Translations under genes and position numbers: made by a program
Notes under the pieces: model-generated
What the model was told of the DNA's origin: nothing
Seen by the model: only the letters and a program-made list of their open reading frames with translations
Databases searched by the model: none
Shown: in pieces, positions 1 to 9,392 of the stretch
How positions within the stretch are numbered: position 1 is the first letter of the stretch
Layout: each line of letters opens with the position of its first letter
NCBI GenBank assembly: GCA_016874915.1
Contig: VGSW01000004.1
Location: forward strand, 1-50,989
DNA length: 50,989 nt
Reading direction: 5' to 3'
From: Deltaproteobacteria bacterium
Lineage (GTDB): Bacteria > Desulfobacterota > Desulfobaccia > Desulfobaccales > 0-14-0-80-60-11

Positions 1-804
1 GCGCCGGCGCATGGCCGCTTTCACCTGGTCCCGGGTGAGGAGGTATTCCGGGGCGCCGGTGGAGCTGATGAGGATGTCCACCGCCAAAAGCTGGGTATCC
101 AGCTCCTCCAACGACACGGCTTCCCCCCGGAAGCGCTCCGCCAGGCGCACGCCCCGGTCCAGAGTGCGGTTGGCGATGACGATCTGAGCCACTCCCTGGC
201 CCCGGAGGTGCTCCAAGGCCAGTTCCGCCATCTCCCCGGCCCCTAACAGCAGCACGTTTTTCCCCGCCAGGCTGCCGAAGATTTTCTTTCCCAGGCTTAC
301 CGCGGCGTAGCTGACGCTCACCGCGGCGTCGCCGATGCCCGTTTCCCGGCGCACCCGCTTGGCCACGGAAAAGGACTTGTGCAGCAACCGGTTCATAATA
401 GGCCCGGTGGCGTTTTGGGAAGTGGCCTGGCGATAGGCTTCTTTAATCTGCCCTAAAACCTGGGGTTCCCCCACCACCATGGAATCGAGGCTGGCGGCCA
501 CCCTGAATAGGTGCTGCACCGCGTCCTGGTCCCGGCGAACATACAGCGACTCTTCCAGGGCGCTGGCGATCTCCGGGTCCCGGGCGAAGAAGGCCTTGAG
601 CCGGGATTCCGCCTCCGGAACGGCCTCGGTGACGCACAGCATTTCCACCCGGTTGCAGGTGGTGTAGAGGATGAGTTCGGACAGCTCCGGATATGCCTTG
701 AGAACGCGGTAGGCTTCCTCCGGGTCGGGGATGAAAGCAGCCAGCTTTTCCCGCAGGGCCACGGGCGCGGTTTTATGATTGACGCCCATCAGTAGAAGGT
801 TCAT
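1..804 (-). CDS. hemA: Glutamyl-tRNA reductase, 3' end beyond window (partial)
   Basis: Minus-strand reading from cat at 802-804 gives MNLLLMGVNHKTAPVALREKLAAFIPDPEEAYRVLKAYPELSELILYTTCNRVEML, the classic GluTR N-terminus. The frame runs off the left edge. Confidence 0.93.
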   Translation of the reverse strand, partial: MNLLLMGVNHKTAPVALREKLAAFIPDPEEAYRVLKAYPELSELILYTTCNRVEMLCVTEAVPEAESRLKAFFARDPEIASALEESLYVRRDQDAVQHLFRVAASLDSMVVGEPQVLGQIKEAYRQATSQNATGPIMNRLLHKSFSVAKRVRRETGIGDAAVSVSYAAVSLGKKIFGSLAGKNVLLLGAGEMAELALEHLRGQGVAQIVIANRTLDRGVRLAERFRGEAVSLEELDTQLLAVDILISSTGAPEYLLTRDQVKAAMRRR

Positions 805-1637
805 GGCTGCCGGATGAAGCTTTCAAAGCTGTGGTAACTACTGAACCACAGGTTGGCGCCCACAAAAGCGACCACCAGGACGAGGAAGCCGCAGATGGAC
901 AGGAGCGCGGCCCGGCGGCCCCGCCATCCCGCCACCAGGCGCTCATGGAGGAGCACCGCGTAGAACAACCAGGCGATGAGGGTGAGGACTTCCTTGGGAT
1001 CCCAACTCCAGAGCCGTCCCAGGGCGTGCTGGGCATACAGGGACCCGGCGATGATCCCCAGGGTGAATAAGGGGAAACCGATGGTGAGGCACCAGTAGTT
1101 GAGGGCGTCCAACTGCTCCAGGGACGGCAGGCGGCGATAAAAGAAGGAGCCGAACTTTTTCCCTTTGAGCTGGCGCTCCTGCACCAGATAAAAGATGCCT
1201 CCCAGGAAGGCCAGGGTGAGGGCGGCGTAGCCCAGCAGGGCCAGGACAATGTGGACCGCCAGCCAGACGCTGTTGAGGAGGGGCGACGCCGGCCCTTGGC
1301 CCGCCGGCAGAATCAAGGCCCCGCATACCATGAGGGCGGCCAACGGCGCGGCCAAAGCCCCCAGGACCTTGATGGGATGGCGCCAGTTGAGGAAGAGAAA
1401 TGCGGCCACCAGGGCCCAGTCCAGCACCAGGAGGGTGTCCCCCAGGGTGGCCGCGGGGAAGTGCCCGTAAGCGCCGGCGCGCAGGATCAGCGCCAAGCTG
1501 TGGGGCGCCAGTCCCAGCCCCATGGCCCATGCCCCCCAGCGGCATAAACTCTCCCGCTGGGCCACAAAGAAGCCCAGCCATAGGGCCGTGGCCCCGAAAT
1601 ACGCGATGAGGCTCAGGTAAAGAAGGGGGTCCGCCAT
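801..1637 (-). CDS. ccsA: Cytochrome c assembly protein, CcsA/HemX family
   Basis: Polytopic membrane protein with the WSWDPKE motif; overlaps the hemA start. Confidence 0.88.
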   Translation of the reverse strand: MADPLLYLSLIAYFGATALWLGFFVAQRESLCRWGAWAMGLGLAPHSLALILRAGAYGHFPAATLGDTLLVLDWALVAAFLFLNWRHPIKVLGALAAPLAALMVCGALILPAGQGPASPLLNSVWLAVHIVLALLGYAALTLAFLGGIFYLVQERQLKGKKFGSFFYRRLPSLEQLDALNYWCLTIGFPLFTLGIIAGSLYAQHALGRLWSWDPKEVLTLIAWLFYAVLLHERLVAGWRGRRAALLSICGFLVLVVAFVGANLWFSSYHSFESFIRQP

Positions 1638-1772
1638 GAATGATGGGGCATCAACTTTTAACTGAATTTAAACACAAGATAATTGTCCCTTACCTGAAGG
1701 CCAGGGTCAAGAGATTAGGTTGTGGGGTGGGTTGTTGGGATTAGAGCCCAGGGGTTAATTATTAATCTGGGT

Positions 1773-3995
1773 TTATCGGCGTGGATCGCTTGAAAAAAAA
1801 GAATGCCATTTAAAAACTGCCAGGATGTTGGAGAAGTCGTCGGTCCACAAGACGTTGGCGGAGTTGTCCAGGGGCCGCCAGCGGCTGTCCGCGGCCAGGA
1901 GCGCCAGGTCCGCCGGCTGGCGGGCCAGCACCGCCCATAAGGAAGGGGACTTTCGGGGACTATTCTCGATGAGAGGAAAATCCTGCCGGACAATACCGGC
2001 CAGGCCCGCGTCTCGGGCCAGGCTGCCGAATACCGGGATGAGGTCCAGATACCGGTTGGTAATATGGCACGCCAGAATACCCCCGTCTTGGAGCTTGGAA
2101 AGATAGACCCTCAGGGCCTCCCGGGTGATTAGGTGCACCGGGATGGCGTCGGAACTGAAGGCGTCCAGGATGATCAGGTCATAGGAAGCGTCCGAATGCT
2201 GCAGGGCCAGGCGGCCGTCTCCCAATATGACTTCCACTTCGGCGGGGCAGTCCTCTAAAAAAGTGAAGTAGCGGGAATCCCGGGCAATCTTTACCACCCC
2301 CGGGTCGATTTCGTAGAAAGTGAAATGCTGCCCCGGCCTGCCGTAGCCGGCGATGGAGCCGGTGCCCAGGCCGATGACGGCAATGCGCCCCTGGGCCAGC
2401 TTGGGGGAGAAAGCCGCGAACACCTGCCCCAAAGGCCCGGTGGGATGATAGTAGGTGAGGGGTTCCCGGTAGAGGGCCGGGTCCAAACTCTGGGCCCCGT
2501 GGAGAGTGGTGCCGTGGGTGAGCAAATAGTAGGAGCCGTTCTCGTCCAGCTTGACCTGAAGAACCCCGAAGAAGTTGCGGCTGGCGTACAGGATGGAACC
2601 CGAGTTCAGGCTCATGGCGCTGGCCAGCAGCAAAGCTCCCATGCCCAGGCCGAAACCCAGGGGGCGGTCCCGAAAGCGGTGGCTGAACCAGGCAATCAGG
2701 CCGGCGAGCAGGGCGATTATCCCGGCTCGCAGGAGGGAGGAATCCATGACCACAGGCGCCCTGAGGGCCCCCGCGACCAGGGCCCCCTGGGCCAAAACCA
2801 GAAGGAAATCCAACAGCCTGACAGGTTGCTTCCCACCCCAGGATCCGGGCCGCAGAAAGCAAGCCGCCGCGACCATCAGGGGATACTCCGCCAGGGACCG
2901 GAAGAGTAGGGGCGCGGCCAAAGCGTTGAACATCCCGCCCAGAACCCCGCCTACGGAGATCCAGAGGTAGAATTCGGTGAGATGCGAAGCCGCCGGGCGC
3001 AGCTGCATCAATTCCCCGTGGCAGACCATGGCGATGAGAAAGAAGGCCATCAGGTGGAGAAAGATGAGGGGCCAGGTCCCGGTTTCCATCTGGAGGAGAA
3101 AGAGCAGGACCAGGGTCGCAAGCCCCAGGGGTTCCAGGCGCACCATGAAATCATGGGACAGCGGCGGCTTCCGGGCGCACACCAGAACAAAAGTCAGGAG
3201 ATACAGGGCCAGGGGAATGACCCAGAGCAGCGGCGCCGCGGCGATATCCGTGCTGATATAGGTGGTCACCCCCAGCAGCAGGCTGGAAGGCACCAGACTT
3301 AACAGCACCCACCGGGCTTTTCGGCCCCAGGTAAGGGGGCCGGAGCCGGCATCCCCATGCGGGTTCAAGTTCACCCTCGCGGCGGCCGGGGGAATTTCCG
3401 TCGGAAACCGCCACAACATCACCGCACATCCCCCGATGAATACTGTCAGCGCCAAGTACCCCCCGCCCCAGGCCCAGGCCTGCTGGCGCAGGGATAGAAA
3501 CGGCTCCACCACCAGGGGGTAGCATAAGAGGGCCAGCATGCTGCCCAAGTTGGAGGCGCCATACAGGAAATAGGGGTCCGGGGCCGCCGCGTGGCTGGTG
3601 TGGGCGAACCATTTTTGGAGCAGGGGCGCGGTAGCGGAGACTACGAAAAAGGGGAAGCCCACTGACACCAGCAATAGCAGCAAGAGCCAGGGTACGGGGT
3701 TCGCCCCGGTCGGCGGGGTCCACCCCGGAGCTACGCCGATGGGTAGAGCCAGGGTCGCGGCCAGGGACAGCAGGCCCAGGTGGAGTACGGCCTGGCGGCG
3801 CACTCCCAGTCGGCTGGGTGCTCCGTGGGCATAGGCATACCCGGCCAGCAGCGCCCCCTGGTAAAATACCATGCAGGTGTTCCATACCGCGGGAGTTCCC
3901 CCCAACAGAGGGAGCACCATCTTGGCAAACATGGGCTGCACCAGGAACAGCAGGAAGGCGCTGACCAGTAGGGTAAGGGCGTAGGTTACCAGCAA
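1773..3995 (-). CDS. Fused MFS-type membrane domain / spermidine synthase-like methyltransferase domain
   Basis: 740 aa; hydrophobic N-terminal half, then IAVIGLGTGSIAGYGRPGQHFTFYEIDP and YDLIILDAFSSDAIPVHLIT typical of spermidine synthase folds. Confidence 0.85.
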   Translation of the reverse strand: MLVTYALTLLVSAFLLFLVQPMFAKMVLPLLGGTPAVWNTCMVFYQGALLAGYAYAHGAPSRLGVRRQAVLHLGLLSLAATLALPIGVAPGWTPPTGANPVPWLLLLLLVSVGFPFFVVSATAPLLQKWFAHTSHAAAPDPYFLYGASNLGSMLALLCYPLVVEPFLSLRQQAWAWGGGYLALTVFIGGCAVMLWRFPTEIPPAAARVNLNPHGDAGSGPLTWGRKARWVLLSLVPSSLLLGVTTYISTDIAAAPLLWVIPLALYLLTFVLVCARKPPLSHDFMVRLEPLGLATLVLLFLLQMETGTWPLIFLHLMAFFLIAMVCHGELMQLRPAASHLTEFYLWISVGGVLGGMFNALAAPLLFRSLAEYPLMVAAACFLRPGSWGGKQPVRLLDFLLVLAQGALVAGALRAPVVMDSSLLRAGIIALLAGLIAWFSHRFRDRPLGFGLGMGALLLASAMSLNSGSILYASRNFFGVLQVKLDENGSYYLLTHGTTLHGAQSLDPALYREPLTYYHPTGPLGQVFAAFSPKLAQGRIAVIGLGTGSIAGYGRPGQHFTFYEIDPGVVKIARDSRYFTFLEDCPAEVEVILGDGRLALQHSDASYDLIILDAFSSDAIPVHLITREALRVYLSKLQDGGILACHITNRYLDLIPVFGSLARDAGLAGIVRQDFPLIENSPRKSPSLWAVLARQPADLALLAADSRWRPLDNSANVLWTDDFSNILAVFKWHSFFSSDPRR

Positions 3996-4111
3996 GGCGA
4001 TTTCACTTAAGAAATTTTCTAACCGGGCTTTCTGAGAGATGTATTATTTATCGGCAGATTACAGGAGAGATTGAAGGATTTCAAAAGTTCTTCCACCTCA
4101 AATTACCCCAA

Positions 4112-4136
4112 TGCTCATTGCTCACTGCTCACTGCC
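4112..4136. repeat. Heptad tandem array (tgctcat/tgctcac x3)
   Basis: tgctcat tgctcac tgctcac tgcc; supplies the C-terminus AVSSEQ* of the minus-strand CDS. Confidence 0.85.
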
Positions 4137-4801
4137 TTATCCGCCAATTCCGCCAAAACCGCATAAGGCAGAACTTCCTCTAAAATCTCCACCAGGATGC
4201 GGCTCACTTCTTCCCGGTCATGGCGGGCCAGGGCTTCCTGCAAGGGGCTGTCCACCAGGCGGAGAAACAGGGCGGCATTGTCCGGATGGCCCCGGCGGGC
4301 GGCCAGGACCCGCTCCCGCACCTCCTTCAGCAGGGCCAGGTAGGGGCCGTATTCCGGGCCGAAGCGCCGCTCCAGGTCTTCCCGCAGCCGCCGGGCCAAC
4401 GCCGGGGACGCCCCGCCGGTGCTGATGGCCACGGTGAGGTCCCCCCGGCGCACCTGGGCGGGGACGATAAAGGTGCACAACTCCGGGGCGTCCGCAATGT
4501 TGACCCAGATGCCCCGGGCCTGGGCTTCGGCGCTAACCCGGGCGTTGACCCGGGGGTCGTCGGTGGCCCCGATGACCAGAACCATGCCTTCCAGATGTTT
4601 CGGGGTGAAGCCGCCTTCCAGGTAGCGGATTTGACCCTGGCTGGCCAGCTTCGCCAAGGTGGGCGTGAGGGCTTGGCTCACCACCGTTACCTTAGCCCCG
4701 GCGGTCAGCAAGTCCTGGACTTTTCTTTCCCCCACGGCGCCGCCCCCCACCACCAGGCAGGGCTTGCCGTCAATGAGGACGAAGATGGGGTAGGTTTTCA
4801 T
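4115..4801 (-). CDS. Precorrin-2 dehydrogenase / sirohydrochlorin ferrochelatase (CysG N-terminal / Met8p-like)
   Basis: MKTYPIFVLIDGKPCLVVGGGAVGERKVQDLLTAGAKVTVVS...GATDDPRVNARVSAEA...WVNIADAPELCTFIVPA...ISTGGASPALARRLRE. Confidence 0.92.
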   Translation of the reverse strand: MKTYPIFVLIDGKPCLVVGGGAVGERKVQDLLTAGAKVTVVSQALTPTLAKLASQGQIRYLEGGFTPKHLEGMVLVIGATDDPRVNARVSAEAQARGIWVNIADAPELCTFIVPAQVRRGDLTVAISTGGASPALARRLREDLERRFGPEYGPYLALLKEVRERVLAARRGHPDNAALFLRLVDSPLQEALARHDREEVSRILVEILEEVLPYAVLAELADKAVSSEQ

Positions 4802-4831
4802 TATACGGTTTTCTGTCCTGAAAATTTGTTG

Positions 4832-4874
4832 TTGGGGGAGGGCAGGGAGCGTTGCTCCCTGGTCCTCCCCCCAA
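4832..4874. repeat. Large G/C palindrome family, copy 1
   Basis: ttgggggagggcagggagcgttgctccctggtcctccccccaa; related palindromes at 35757 and 47716. Confidence 0.7.
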
Positions 4875-4918
4875 AAATATCCTTCGGCTCATGAGCGACT
4901 GCTCCGAAATGTTCTAGA

Positions 4919-4960
4919 TGCACAGGCCGGAAGCCGGCGCCACCAGAAAGCCGGTGCTAC
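4919..4960 (-). repeat. REP-like palindromic pair with GTAG/GTGG feet
   Basis: Reverse complement GTAGCACCGGCTTTCTGGTGGCGCCGGCTTCCGGCCTGTGCA. Confidence 0.7.
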
Positions 4961-6072
4961 TTCACCCGCCTGATGGGCAGCGGGTTCCAGGCGCCCTCCA
5001 GGACTTCTTTTTTGGGCCAGTATAGGCGCAGGGTGACATTGAACTCATCCGCCGGCGCGGGGAGCCAGTTGGCTTCCTTATCCGGCCCCGGGGACTGATT
5101 TTGCAGGTAAAGGTCCAAAGACCCATCGGGGTTGTATTTGAGGGAGTCGCGATCTCCCAAGGCATACCGCCCGAGGGGGTTGGGGGCCAGAAAACTGTTC
5201 TCCCCGTACATGGTCAGGGACCAGAAGGCATTGACCGGCGGCAGCTTGTCCTTGTCGAAGTGCAGCACGTAGCGCTGCTTACCGGTGAGGGTTTGGCCTT
5301 CCTGGTCCTTAAAAGAGCTAGGATAAACGGCGTCTTCCATCAGGTTAGCCCCCAGCCCGAAATAGGCGATAGCCGCCCTAATGTCATAGTTAGCGCCGTA
5401 AGTTCCGATAGGGGAGCGCATTATTTGCCACCCGTTTTTAACCTCGCCGATTTTCTCGGCCTGGCCTAATATGCGCATCTGGCCGAGCTGCACCCCGGCT
5501 TCCAACGCCTGGGCCGTAGCCGGAGGGAGTTTTTTCAGATTAAAATCCTTGCCGGGGATAATCCCCAGGGCGGCAAATTTTTTTAGGGCCGGGGCGTCGG
5601 CCGAGGCCGGAGGATTAGCCTTCATGGCCGCGGCCAGGTTTTGGAAAAATACCCCAGCCTTCATATCAGCCACCTGATGCATGGGGGGCGCTTTCATATC
5701 AACCTGGGGATCCACCGGGGGGGCAGGCCGGGAGGGCGATTTTTTCTCCCAAACGCTCAAGGGCGTCAAGGTGCATTGATCCTGGATGGCGTGCACCGCC
5801 TTATAGTCAGCTTTACCCCGGGTCAGGATACGCCCGATAATCCACACGGTGTTGGTGGGCGCCTGGATTTTCTTAAGCCCCGCCGGCAGCTTTCCTTGCC
5901 ACTTGGGCCCCACGATGGCGAAATTGCCTCCCTTTTCTCCCAGGGTGCGGGTGCCCGCCCCGGAGGTGACGGTGTAGCGGGCGGTGTCTCCCCAATTGTA
6001 AACAAAGGTGGGCTTGCCGTTCTGGACGAAGAGGGCGTAGCCCCCGAACTTGCCGCCATAGGTCACCAGCAC
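4957..6072 (-). pseudogene. Chimeric ORF: arylsulfatase C-terminal fragment joined in frame to a DUF1254/DUF1214 protein lacking its N-terminus
   Basis: N-term VLVTYGGKFGGYALFVQNGKPTFVYNW resembles sulfatase C-termini. GTRTLGEKGGNFAIVGPKWQGKLPAGLKKIQAPTNTVWIIGRI onward resembles DUF1254, followed by a DUF1214-like C-terminus. Starts at an internal GTG. Confidence 0.65.
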
Positions 6073-6268
6073 CCCTTGGGCCTTGCCGTCGGCTCCTTCT
6101 TTCCGGAAAGGACCCTTTCGAGTGGGGTCAATATATCATTTAAGGGTAGGGGAGATAGAAAAAATAATGCAAATCGATTATTGCTTTTACTCCGGAAAGG
6201 CAATCCCAGGAGACATCTTTGAAAAAAATCCCTATTTCGAGAGAGACCACCAACCAGAAAAAATATTA

Positions 6269-6297
6269 GTGGCACATCGCGGCCTAAGGCCGCAACC
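6269..6297 (+). repeat. REP-like palindrome (GTGG foot, GCGGCCtaaGGCCGC stem)
   Basis: gtggcacatcgcggcctaaggccgcaacc. Confidence 0.6.
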
Positions 6298-6381
6298 AAA
6301 CTCAAAAATTGAACTGATTACTTAATCAGATCAATGGGATACATGCAAAATCTTTGTCAAAAAACAAGAAATTGAAGATTA

Positions 6382-6404
6382 GTAGCACAGGCCTCTGGCC
6401 TGTG
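6382..6404 (+). repeat. REP-like palindrome (GTAG foot, CACAGGC stem)
   Basis: gtagcacaggcctctggcctgtg. Confidence 0.75.
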
Positions 6405-6518
6405 GGCGCCGTCTGTTCTGCCAAGAAACCCCCGCCCTTTGCCATTGACAGGCGCGGCGAATCCTGGTTATATGAACCAGGTTAAAGGAATTCTGGCCCC
6501 GGCTAATCCGGGGGATTC

Positions 6519-7202
6519 ATGATGCGCCTTCGCCGTCTGCTTCTGACATTCTGCTTGCTCCTGGGAACCGGGGTCTTATTCATCCCCCTTGCCCTGCTGG
6601 CCGGGGAGGTACCAAAAGCCATGAGGTATAGCGACTCTGATAAGAAAATGCTGCTCGGGCTGGCCCGGACCGGCATTGAGGCCCGTCTGAAAGGGGAAAC
6701 GCCCCAGGTTCCCAAAGACCTGCCGCCTTATATGTGCGAGCCTCGGGGGGTATTCGTCTCTCTCCACCGCGGGGGGCGTCTTCGGGGCTGCATCGGCTAT
6801 CTGGAGGCGGTGAAGCCCTTGACGGAGGCCATACTGGAGATGGCCGCGGCGGCCGCGTTCCAGGACCCCCGGTTCCGTCCCTTGCAGGCTCAGGAACTGG
6901 CGGACCTGGAAGTGGAGATCTCCATCCTCACCCCCATGCGCCCCATTAATAACCTGGAGGAAATTCAGGTGGGAACCCACGGTCTTTATCTGGAGCGGGG
7001 TTTTTCCCGGGGCCTGCTGCTGCCCCAGGTGGCGGTGCAGTGCGGCTGGAACCGCACCACTTTCCTGGAGCAGACCTGCTGTAAGGCCGGGCTGCCCCCG
7101 GACGCCTGGAAAGAAAAGGATACCAAGATTTATACCTTCACCGCGGAAATCTTTGGCGAACATTCCAAGCCTGCCGCTTGCGCCCCGCAGGAGTCCAAAT
7201 AG
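6519..7202 (+). CDS. AMMECR1 domain protein with N-terminal signal/anchor sequence
   Basis: CEPRGVFVSLHRGGRLRGCIGYLEAVKPLTEAILEMAAAAAFQDPRFRPL and LPQVAVQCGWNRTTFLEQTCCKAGLPPDAW motifs; hydrophobic N-term. Confidence 0.9.
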   Translation: MMRLRRLLLTFCLLLGTGVLFIPLALLAGEVPKAMRYSDSDKKMLLGLARTGIEARLKGETPQVPKDLPPYMCEPRGVFVSLHRGGRLRGCIGYLEAVKPLTEAILEMAAAAAFQDPRFRPLQAQELADLEVEISILTPMRPINNLEEIQVGTHGLYLERGFSRGLLLPQVAVQCGWNRTTFLEQTCCKAGLPPDAWKEKDTKIYTFTAEIFGEHSKPAACAPQESK

Positions 7203-7204
7203 CT

Positions 7205-8308
7205 ATGACCCCAAGACGTCTCCCTGTGCCCGTAGCCCCCGAGCCGAAGCCCCCGGAGAGTACCCTGAAGCGCTTGCTGCGCCAGCGGTTCATCCTGGTG
7301 GCCCTGGTGATCATCGCGTTTTTCGCCATGCTCTTTGTCTGGGATACCTGGCAGAAGATTCATACTCCCGAATTGACCCCCCCTCCCAAAGCCAAGGCGC
7401 TGGAAGCTAAAAAGCCTCCGGAAGCCCATAAAGAGGCGGCGCTCCCTCAAGAACCGGCTCCGGCCAAAGAAACCCCAAGCCCGGCCCCTCTGCCGGCCGC
7501 ACCTGCGGTCAAGGCGCCACCTCCTCCGCCTCCCCGGCAACCGGTGAAAGGTGAGGTGTTCACCCGGGCCTTGATCAAAATCATGGATGACCAGGTGAAC
7601 AAGACCTGGTTCGGCTGGCGCCCCAATACCATCCTCTTTGGCAAAATGGGGTTGACGGACAACGTCAACCACGTCCAGATGGGGGTCCTGGAAGTGGCCC
7701 GGCGCACCATTATCGTCCTCAATGAGCACCTCACCCGGTTTGCCATCACCGAGGCTTACAACCCTAACATCAATGAGGCTATGAATTTTTTCATGGTCAG
7801 CGCCGATAAATACTGGTTCCCCTCGGCCTCGGGCAAGTACCGGGAGGCCATCCGGGACCTGGAAAGCTACGTGGAGGCCCTGTCCCGGGGACGAAGCAGG
7901 TTCTACTCCCGGGTGGACAACCTCATGGTCCTGATGAGCAATTACAAAGACCTGCTGGGCAGCAGTTTCCACAACCTGACCAAGGACAAAGAGGCCGACG
8001 GCTCGGCCATTTCCTGGTTTGTGGTGGATGATTACTTCTACTTTTCTCAAGGCATCGCCCTGGGCATGGCCCAGATGCTCCAGGCCGTGGAAGTGGACTT
8101 CCACGCCGAAATCCAGAAAAAAAACCTGCACAAGCTGCTGGAGGACGCCATTCATGCCCTCCGCGAGGCCTCCCATCTCCGGCCCTGGGTGGTGACCAAT
8201 GGCTCCAAGGATGGCATCCTGGCTAATCACCGGGCCAACATGTCCACCTACGTAGGGGAAGCGGAGCACGTCATCTCCACCCTGCAGATGGCCCTGGGGA
8301 CGAATTAG
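7205..8308 (+). CDS. DUF2333-like membrane-anchored protein
   Basis: Single N-terminal TM, Pro/Ala-rich linker, then WFGWRPNTILFGKMGLTDNVNHVQMGVLEVARRT. Confidence 0.7.
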   Translation: MTPRRLPVPVAPEPKPPESTLKRLLRQRFILVALVIIAFFAMLFVWDTWQKIHTPELTPPPKAKALEAKKPPEAHKEAALPQEPAPAKETPSPAPLPAAPAVKAPPPPPPRQPVKGEVFTRALIKIMDDQVNKTWFGWRPNTILFGKMGLTDNVNHVQMGVLEVARRTIIVLNEHLTRFAITEAYNPNINEAMNFFMVSADKYWFPSASGKYREAIRDLESYVEALSRGRSRFYSRVDNLMVLMSNYKDLLGSSFHNLTKDKEADGSAISWFVVDDYFYFSQGIALGMAQMLQAVEVDFHAEIQKKNLHKLLEDAIHALREASHLRPWVVTNGSKDGILANHRANMSTYVGEAEHVISTLQMALGTN

Positions 8309-8339
8309 GGGAGCATAATTACCCGAGTATCATTTGGCA

Positions 8340-8459
8340 ATGGAGAGTGCCGTGTTTATTAATTTCACCGCCAAATATTTGGGCCAGTTGGTGGAATGGC
8401 CTGAAGTGGTGACCGAAGGGAAAGACTTGGAGGATTGCCGGGTCAAAACCATCCGGTAA
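8340..8459 (+). pseudogene. Truncated HicB-like antitoxin remnant
   Basis: ORF MESAVFINFTAKYLGQLVEWPEVVTEGKDLEDCRVKTIR*; the EWPEVVTEGxxLEDC segment is HicB-like. Confidence 0.55.
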
Positions 8460-8482
8460 AACGACACAAAATATTTGATCGA

Positions 8483-8545
8483 ATGACCGCTAACGAAATC
8501 TGTAAGCAAGCTGGGCTCAACCCTAAAATTTTAGCCCAGAATTAG
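8483..8545 (+). pseudogene. Possible HicA toxin C-terminal remnant
   Basis: MTANEICKQAGLNPKILAQN*; weak resemblance to the HicA C-terminal helix, placed just after the HicB remnant. Confidence 0.3.
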
Positions 8546-8653
8546 TCTTCCTCCCAAGCCTTCAAGCCGTTTCCCAGGAATTCCCTTGAAATTTCCGGCC
8601 CTTTATTTTATGGTGGTCCCCAAGGTAGGCAAATTCACACCAGGAGAAGGCCC

Positions 8654-9256
8654 ATGCGGGTCAGTCAGATCATGAGCCGGGACATCGTCGTCATCTCCCC
8701 CGACAAGCGGGTGGGACAGGCCCTGAACCTGATGCAGAAGCACAACATCCGCCACCTCCCGGTGATGCAGAACGACCGCATGGTGGGCTGGATTACCTCC
8801 CGGGACCTGCGGGAAGTCCTGCTGGCCTCCATGCTGGAGAAGATCACCGTGGGGGACATGATGATCAAAAATCCCATCAGCGTCAACCCGGATACCCACA
8901 TCGAAGTAGCGGCCCGCTTGCTCCTGGAACACAAAATCGGGGGCATGCCGGTGATGGAAGGCGAGCGCCTGGCCGGGATCATCACCATGCTGGATTTGCT
9001 CTCCGCGTTTCTCACCATGCTGGAACTGCTGCGCAGCAGCTCAAGGATAGATTTGCTCTTGGAGGATAAGACCGAGGCCCTGGAAGCGGCCACGGGAATC
9101 ATCAAGGCAGTGGGGGGGAAGATTATCAACGTGGCCCTGGGGCCCCTAAAGGACGGCAAACGGGCCTATTATTTCCGCCTGGACCGGTGCAATCTGGCAC
9201 CCATCATTGACGCCCTGAACAAAGAGGGGTGTGAGGTGGTGGATTTTATTCCTTAA
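8654..9256 (+). CDS. CBS-domain pair protein with C-terminal ACT-like region
   Basis: MRVSQIMSRDIVVISPDKRVGQALNLMQKHNIRHLPVMQNDRMVGWITSRDLRE...IKNPISVNPDTHIEVAARLLLEHKIGGMPVMEGERLAGIIT. Confidence 0.92.
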   Translation: MRVSQIMSRDIVVISPDKRVGQALNLMQKHNIRHLPVMQNDRMVGWITSRDLREVLLASMLEKITVGDMMIKNPISVNPDTHIEVAARLLLEHKIGGMPVMEGERLAGIITMLDLLSAFLTMLELLRSSSRIDLLLEDKTEALEAATGIIKAVGGKIINVALGPLKDGKRAYYFRLDRCNLAPIIDALNKEGCEVVDFIP

Positions 9257-9360
9257 AAAGGGGCGCGGTACGCACCATTCTTTATCTGCGGATTAATACC
9301 AAGTTCAGTTTCAGATGCAACAAATTATATGGCTAACTTATTGATAATCCAATCTATTTT

Positions 9361-9386
9361 AACTGAAAACCGAAAACCGAAAACGG
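9361..9386. repeat. Heptad array (GAAAACC)n
   Basis: aactgaaaaccgaaaaccgaaaacgg; preceded by taacttattgataatcc, also found before the array at 42411. Confidence 0.85.
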
Positions 9387-9392
9387 TATAAA

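Noticed and set aside
7130-8269. 379-aa minus-strand ORF
   Set aside because: Antisense to the DUF2333-like CDS, whose domain residues and start are better supported.
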